Of a stretch of 7,782 bases of DNA, positions 5,268 through 7,782 are shown one piece after another. Each line of letters begins with the position of its first letter. Positions within the stretch are counted from its first letter, which is position 1. The notes beneath the pieces are model-generated. The model ran no database searches. It was not told the DNA's origin and was given only the letters and a program-made list of their open reading frames with translations. Made by a program: the position numbers and the translations under genes. The stretch spans positions 1 to 7,782 of the forward strand of contig JAEZHQ010000186.1 in assembly GCA_023416455.1 (NCBI GenBank), written 5' to 3'. This DNA comes from Pseudomonadota bacterium. Its GTDB lineage: Bacteria; Pseudomonadota; Alphaproteobacteria; Azospirillales; Azospirillaceae.

Positions 5268-6301
5268 GCCACGACTTCCGCAGCGACAACGTCGCCGGGG
5301 CGGCGCCCGAGGTGGTCACCGCGCTGGCCGCCGCCGCGGTCGGCTCGGCCGACCCCTACGGCGCCGATGCGCTGACCGCCGCGGTGACCCGGCGGCTGTG
5401 CGCCCTGTTCGAGACGGAGGTTGCGGTCTTCCCGGTGGCCACCGGGACGGCGGCCAACGCGCTCGCCCTGTCGGCGCTGGTTCCGCCCTACGGCGCGGTC
5501 TACTGCCACGAGGACGCCCACATCAACACCGACGAGTGCGGCGCGCCGGAGCTGTTCACCGCCGGGGCCAAGCTGGTCCCGCTGCCGGGCGCCGCCGGCA
5601 AGCTGGCGCCCGACGCGCTGGCGGCGGTGCTGGGCCGGGCGGGGATCGGCGTCGTGCACCGGGTGCAGCCGGCCGCCCTCAGCCTGACCCAGGCGACCGA
5701 GGCCGGCACCGTCTACCGCCCGGACGAGGTGGCGGCGCTGGTCGAGGTGGCGCACGGCCATGGGCTGGCCGTGCACATGGACGGCGCCCGCTTCGCCAAC
5801 GCGGTGGCGCGGCTCGGCTGTTCGCCGGCCGAGCTGACCTGGAAGGCTGGGGTGGACGTGCTGTCGCTGGGCGCCACCAAGGGCGGCTGCCTGGCCGCCG
5901 AGGCGGTGCTGTTCTTCAACCCCGCGCTGGCCGAGGACTTCGGCTTCCGCCGCAAGCGGGGCGCCCACCTCGTCTCCAAGATGCGCTTCCTGTCGGCCCA
6001 GCTCGACGCCTGGCTGGCCGACGACCTGTGGCTGCGCCTCGCCCGCCACGCCAATCGCATGGCCGACCGGCTGGGCGGGGGCCTCGCCGATCTGCCGGGG
6101 GCGGAGCTGGTCCATCCGGTGGAGGCCAACGAGGTCTTCGTGCGCCTGCCGGCCGCGGTCGCCGACCGGCTGGAGGCGGCGGGCTTCCGTTTCTACCGCT
6201 GGGACGGCGGCCTGCTGCGCCTGGTCACCGCCTTCGACACCCCGCAGGCCGCCGTGGACGCCCTGCTGAAAATCGCAAAAGACGTTCCAGAAAAGGCTTG
6301 A
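5264..6301 (+). CDS. Low-specificity threonine aldolase family PLP enzyme
   Basis: This 345-residue, fold-type I PLP enzyme is of the beta-eliminating lyase/threonine aldolase group (COG2008), which cleaves L-threonine or L-allo-threonine to glycine and acetaldehyde. Visible features are the N-terminal FRSDNVAGAAPEV, a GTAANALALS cofactor-phosphate region (61-70), HEDAHINTDECGAPELF (82-98), HMDGARFANAVARLG (171-185, with D173 expected to contact the PLP pyridine nitrogen) and SLGATKGG (201-208), whose K206 is the expected Schiff-base lysine. The start is GTG 5264, overlapping the preceding stop by 4 bases (GTGA); the frame is open far upstream but only as antisense of rluD. I leave the symbol empty because ltaE-type enzymes form several subgroups with differing substrate preference. 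Third positions are almost all G or C, like the neighbours. The stop codon overlaps a candidate tRNA promoter. Confidence 0.88.
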   Translation: MSHDFRSDNVAGAAPEVVTALAAAAVGSADPYGADALTAAVTRRLCALFETEVAVFPVATGTAANALALSALVPPYGAVYCHEDAHINTDECGAPELFTAGAKLVPLPGAAGKLAPDALAAVLGRAGIGVVHRVQPAALSLTQATEAGTVYRPDEVAALVEVAHGHGLAVHMDGARFANAVARLGCSPAELTWKAGVDVLSLGATKGGCLAAEAVLFFNPALAEDFGFRRKRGAHLVSKMRFLSAQLDAWLADDLWLRLARHANRMADRLGGGLADLPGAELVHPVEANEVFVRLPAAVADRLEAAGFRFYRWDGGLLRLVTAFDTPQAAVDALLKIAKDVPEKA

Positions 6302-6326
6302 TCGCCCCGGTGGGGTCCGCTACAAA
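6298..6326 (+). promoter_or_regulatory. Candidate tRNA-Glu promoter
   Basis: TTGATC (6298-6303) and TACAAA (6321-6326) match sigma-70 hexamers at 4 of 6 positions each with an ideal 17-base spacer. The -10 box lies 17 bases upstream of the mature tRNA. Bases after the -10 are very GC-rich (CCCGCCCACG), as in discriminators of stringently controlled stable-RNA promoters. The -35 box overlaps the aldolase TGA stop (6299-6301). Confidence 0.58.
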
Positions 6327-6343
6327 CCCGCCCACGCCAAGAC

Positions 6344-6419
6344 GTCCCCATCGTCTAGAGGCCTAGGACACCGCCCTCTCACGGCGGCAACCGGGGTTCG
6401 AATCCCCGTGGGGACGCCA
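6344..6419 (+). tRNA. tRNA-Glu, anticodon CTC, CCA encoded
   Basis: A complete 76-base cloverleaf is visible. The acceptor GTCCCCA (6344-6350) pairs with TGGGGAC (6409-6415), allowing a G-C to G-U type of fit; the discriminator is G6416 and CCA (6417-6419) is encoded. The anticodon arm is CCGCC-CTCTCAC-GGCGG with anticodon CTC, reading GAG. The T-arm is CCGGG-GTTCGAA-TCCCCG-like with the invariant GTTCGAA. The gene lies between the aldolase and phage tail-type genes that face it from the right, so its 3' end is a plausible integration site. Confidence 0.96.
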
Positions 6420-6690
6420 ATCGGCACGAGGAGCACGAGGCCGGATGGCGGTGCTCCCGCGGCGTCAGGGACGCCCGCCGGCGCCCCGAACGGCGCAACC
6501 CCGCGATCCACCCCCGCCACAGCCGCCACAACGGCAACACCCGCCGGGCGCGATTCCCCCGCCGACCCTGCTTCCGCTCCAGGACAAGGGGAGCGTCCAG
6601 ACGCCGGACGCCGGACGGCGCGGCGCACCGCCGGCGCAAGCACCCGTTCATGGATGAAGCGCGACGCTTGAATTTGGAGTGTGGGACACA
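6420..6690. other. Gene-free GC-rich spacer between tRNA-Glu and tail genes
   Basis: I see no convincing gene in these 271 bases. Open frames on either strand give Pro/Ala/Arg-rich products without recognisable features. Small direct repeats are present: GCACGAGG twice (6424-6431 and 6433-6440), CCGCCACA-type units near 6518-6535, and GACGCCG-type units near 6599-6620. No integrase or second tRNA copy is seen. It could be the attachment-side end of an integrated element or decayed sequence. Confidence 0.5.
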
Positions 6691-6697
6691 TCAAATT
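6671..6697. terminator. Inverted repeat overlapping the tail gene stop, possible terminator
   Basis: AATTTG (6671-6676) pairs with CAAATT (6692-6697), and inside it TGTG (6680-6683) pairs with CACA (6687-6690) around GGA. The DUF4376-like gene's TGA stop (6693-6691) lies in the right arm. The AT-rich arms stand out in GC-rich surroundings. No T-run follows on either strand, so this is a weak terminator candidate; a protein-binding site is also possible. Confidence 0.35.
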
Positions 6698-7230
6698 GGA
6701 GCAGTTGGCGGCCAGTCCTGATTGATTTGCGAGTTGAAGATCGCGATCACCTCGGCCGCTGTCTCGGCGGCGTCGATCAGCTCGCAGATGGCCCTCTCCC
6801 GGCGGAAGCAATCGCGGACGTGGCGGCCGACGGCGAGGCCGATGGCGATCATCGTCGGGCTATCGAGCGTCACCCAGCCGCCGCCGCCCTTGAACTCGAC
6901 GGGTTCGGCGGGCTCGGCCTCGGCCAGAGCTTTTGCGCCGTTGATCAGGGCCTGGCTCTCGCGGTCGGTCCGGATCGGCGCGCCGCCGACCACGATCCCC
7001 CCCGTTTCCGCACGATACCGGCGCTCGGCCGCGCGGCCCTTTGCCTGATCCTTGATGTGGTCCAGCGAAGGAGGCGCGACCGCGCCGGCCTCCGTCACGA
7101 TGTACGCCGGGTCCACCCAGGCCCGCAGGGGGGCGGGGACCTCCACCCACTGGATGTCGGGGTGGTAGGCGCCCTCCGGGTTGGAGGTGATGAACTCGGC
7201 GCAGCGGCCGTTGTCGTTGCGAGCCCACAT
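6691..7230 (-). CDS. Phage tail-fibre-associated protein, DUF4376-like
   Basis: The 179-residue product has an N-terminal part with AEFITSNPEGAYHPDIQWVEVP (11-32) and a C-terminal domain of about 57-167 that fits the DUF4376 pattern: IKDQAKGRAAERRYRAETGG (59-78), PIRTDRESQALINGA (85-99), VEFKGGGGWVTLDS (111-124), then a helical segment with VGRHVRDCFRRERAICELIDAA (134-155). Such proteins are usually encoded just after tail-fibre genes and are thought to belong to, or help assemble, the fibre; the molecular role is not established. ATG 7230 has an excellent ribosome-binding site (GAGAGAGGGAG, about 8 bases upstream) that overlaps the stop region of the preceding glycine-rich gene, 15 bases away, so the two are coupled. 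Family assignment rests on pattern recall rather than a search. Confidence 0.8.
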   Translation of the reverse strand: MWARNDNGRCAEFITSNPEGAYHPDIQWVEVPAPLRAWVDPAYIVTEAGAVAPPSLDHIKDQAKGRAAERRYRAETGGIVVGGAPIRTDRESQALINGAKALAEAEPAEPVEFKGGGGWVTLDSPTMIAIGLAVGRHVRDCFRRERAICELIDAAETAAEVIAIFNSQINQDWPPTAPI

Positions 7231-7245
7231 GATCCACTCCCTCTC

Positions 7246-7605
7246 TCAGGCCGCGTTGTTCGGGAAGGAGCGGCCCGGTCCCCAGATCACCCTCACGGCG
7301 CCGCCGCCGCCCGCCCCGCCGAGGTTTCCGGCGACGCCGCCGCCGCTGCCGCCACCACCTCCGTAGTCGCCCCCCTTGCCACCGACGCCGCCGCTGACGC
7401 CACCGCCCCATCCACCACCGCTGCCGCCGCCGCCAGTGTGAGGCTGGTATTCGCCATTGTTGCCGCCGCGGCCGTTCGCGCCGGCACCGGAGAGGCCAAC
7501 GCCGCCGCCGCCGCCGCCGCCGAAGGTTGCACCTCCGTCGCCGCCCGCGAAGGCTCCCCGAAGGCGCTGCACCTGGCACCCGCCTGGAGAGCGCGGAGCC
7601 CCCAC
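7246..7605 (-). CDS. Glycine-rich phage tail protein, C-terminal part (5'-truncated)
   Basis: The open frame is 119 residues from GTG 7605. From about residue 18 it is dominated by glycine, with segments such as GGKGGDYGGGGG, and ends GGGGAVRVIWGPGRSFPNNAA. The AVR(I/V)IWGPGRSFP ending is typical of glycine-rich C-termini of phage tail or tail-fibre proteins, which normally follow several hundred residues of other sequence. Here that N-terminal part is missing: an in-frame TGA lies at 7620-7618, GTG 7605 has no ribosome-binding site, and DNA to the right looks unrelated. I therefore read it as the surviving 3' end of a larger gene. A (GGC)7 run (7501-7522) encodes seven consecutive glycines. 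It is followed after 15 bases by the DUF4376-like gene. Whether the truncation is biological or an assembly artefact is unknown. Confidence 0.7.
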   Translation of the reverse strand: MGAPRSPGGCQVQRLRGAFAGGDGGATFGGGGGGGVGLSGAGANGRGGNNGEYQPHTGGGGSGGGWGGGVSGGVGGKGGDYGGGGGSGGGVAGNLGGAGGGGAVRVIWGPGRSFPNNAA

Positions 7606-7614
7606 CGCGGTGGG
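7601..7614. repeat. Perfect 14-base palindrome
   Basis: CCCACCGCGGTGGG is identical to its own reverse complement. It lies at the point where the glycine-rich tail frame ends and sequence of different character begins, between two genes whose 5' ends would face each other. It may be a terminator stem (no T-run follows), a binding site, or a mark of the junction. Confidence 0.6.
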
Positions 7615-7651
7615 TAGTCAGGTCCGTCCGTCCATCGGTACACTCGAGGTC

Positions 7652-7782
7652 ATGCCGACGACGCGTCTCCGGTACCTTGCAGTGCTCGCCGTGGTCATCG
7701 GAGCGGTCGGATGCGACGCCCTCACGTCGAAGGTGAAAGGCGCTCTCGGTGGTGTCGAAGCGGGCGCCGCCGACCAGGGGAG
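7652..7782 (+). CDS. Probable small lipoprotein, 5' part only
   Basis: From ATG 7652 the frame stays open for 43 codons to the right edge. The N-terminus has a basic start (TTRLR), a hydrophobic stretch (YLAVLAVV) and IGAVGC, a plausible signal-peptidase-II lipobox with Cys at residue 21 and Asp at +2. It continues with DALTSKVKGALGGVEAGAADQG and matches no family I recognise. In E. coli, Asp at +2 favours retention in the inner membrane; whether that holds here is unknown. A GAGG lies close to the ATG, at short spacing. About 10 of 42 codons end in A or T, more than in the neighbouring housekeeping genes. The opposite strand is also open here in one frame, so the call rests on the signal sequence. 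Confidence 0.5.
   Translation, partial: MPTTRLRYLAVLAVVIGAVGCDALTSKVKGALGGVEAGAADQG

Larger units (their letters stand above)
6420..7620. mobile_element. Probable end of a prophage or phage remnant
   Basis: Two adjacent minus-strand genes have phage tail character, a glycine-rich tail protein C-terminus and a DUF4376-like tail-fibre-associated protein, and they sit beside a tRNA gene, a common integration site. Neither integrase, capsid nor lysis genes are in the window, and no duplicated tRNA 3' end is visible, so the boundaries are guesses. The right side breaks inside the tail gene. Confidence 0.45.

Noticed and set aside
6320..6811. 163-codon minus-strand frame containing GIRTPVAAVRGRCP
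   Set aside because: This peptide is the well-known false translation of the antisense strand of a tRNA gene; the frame crosses tRNA-Glu.
6679..7617. 312-codon plus-strand frame opposite the tail genes
   Set aside because: It is Ala-rich sequence antisense to the glycine-rich and DUF4376-like genes, with no family motifs; the minus-strand genes have a ribosome-binding site and recognisable domains.

Overview
The window looks like chromosomal DNA of a high-GC alphaproteobacterium of the Rhodospirillales, probably Azospirillum or a close relative. The evidence is the very GC-rich third codon positions, a typical alphaproteobacterial RpoH, its neighbour rluD, and an MlaA-MlaC pair. This placement is inferred from protein character and gene order; no database search was possible.

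Left to right: (1) 1-797, minus strand, the 5' part of a pentapeptide-repeat gene that runs off the left edge. (2) 798-1086, an intergenic stretch with a candidate promoter, a strong minus-strand intrinsic terminator and a six-copy tandem array of a 15-base palindrome. The last palindrome contains the mlaC stop codon. (3) 1087-2560, minus strand, mlaA followed by mlaC, the outer-membrane and periplasmic parts of a phospholipid transport system. The mlaA leader holds several inverted repeats. (4) 2810-4857, minus strand, rluD (23S rRNA pseudouridine synthase) followed by rpoH (heat-shock sigma factor), with a foldable leader before rpoH. (5) 4911-6301, plus strand, a small single-pass membrane protein overlapping by 4 bases a threonine-aldolase family PLP enzyme. 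(6) 6344-6419, plus strand, tRNA-Glu(CTC), with a candidate promoter overlapping the aldolase stop codon. (7) 6420-7620, 271 bases without a recognisable gene, then two phage tail-type genes on the minus strand: a DUF4376-like tail-fibre-associated protein and the C-terminal part of a glycine-rich tail protein. (8) 7652-7782, plus strand, the start of a probable small lipoprotein with noticeably less GC-biased codons, cut by the right edge.

Most of the window is ordinary housekeeping DNA. mlaA and mlaC serve outer-membrane lipid asymmetry; rluD and rpoH serve ribosome maturation and the stress response. The less ordinary parts are the palindrome array fused to the mlaC 3' end, the structured leaders of mlaA and rpoH, and the right end. 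There, tail genes next to a tRNA suggest the edge of an integrated element, and the tail gene is cut off and abuts DNA of different character. No complete novel system is evident.
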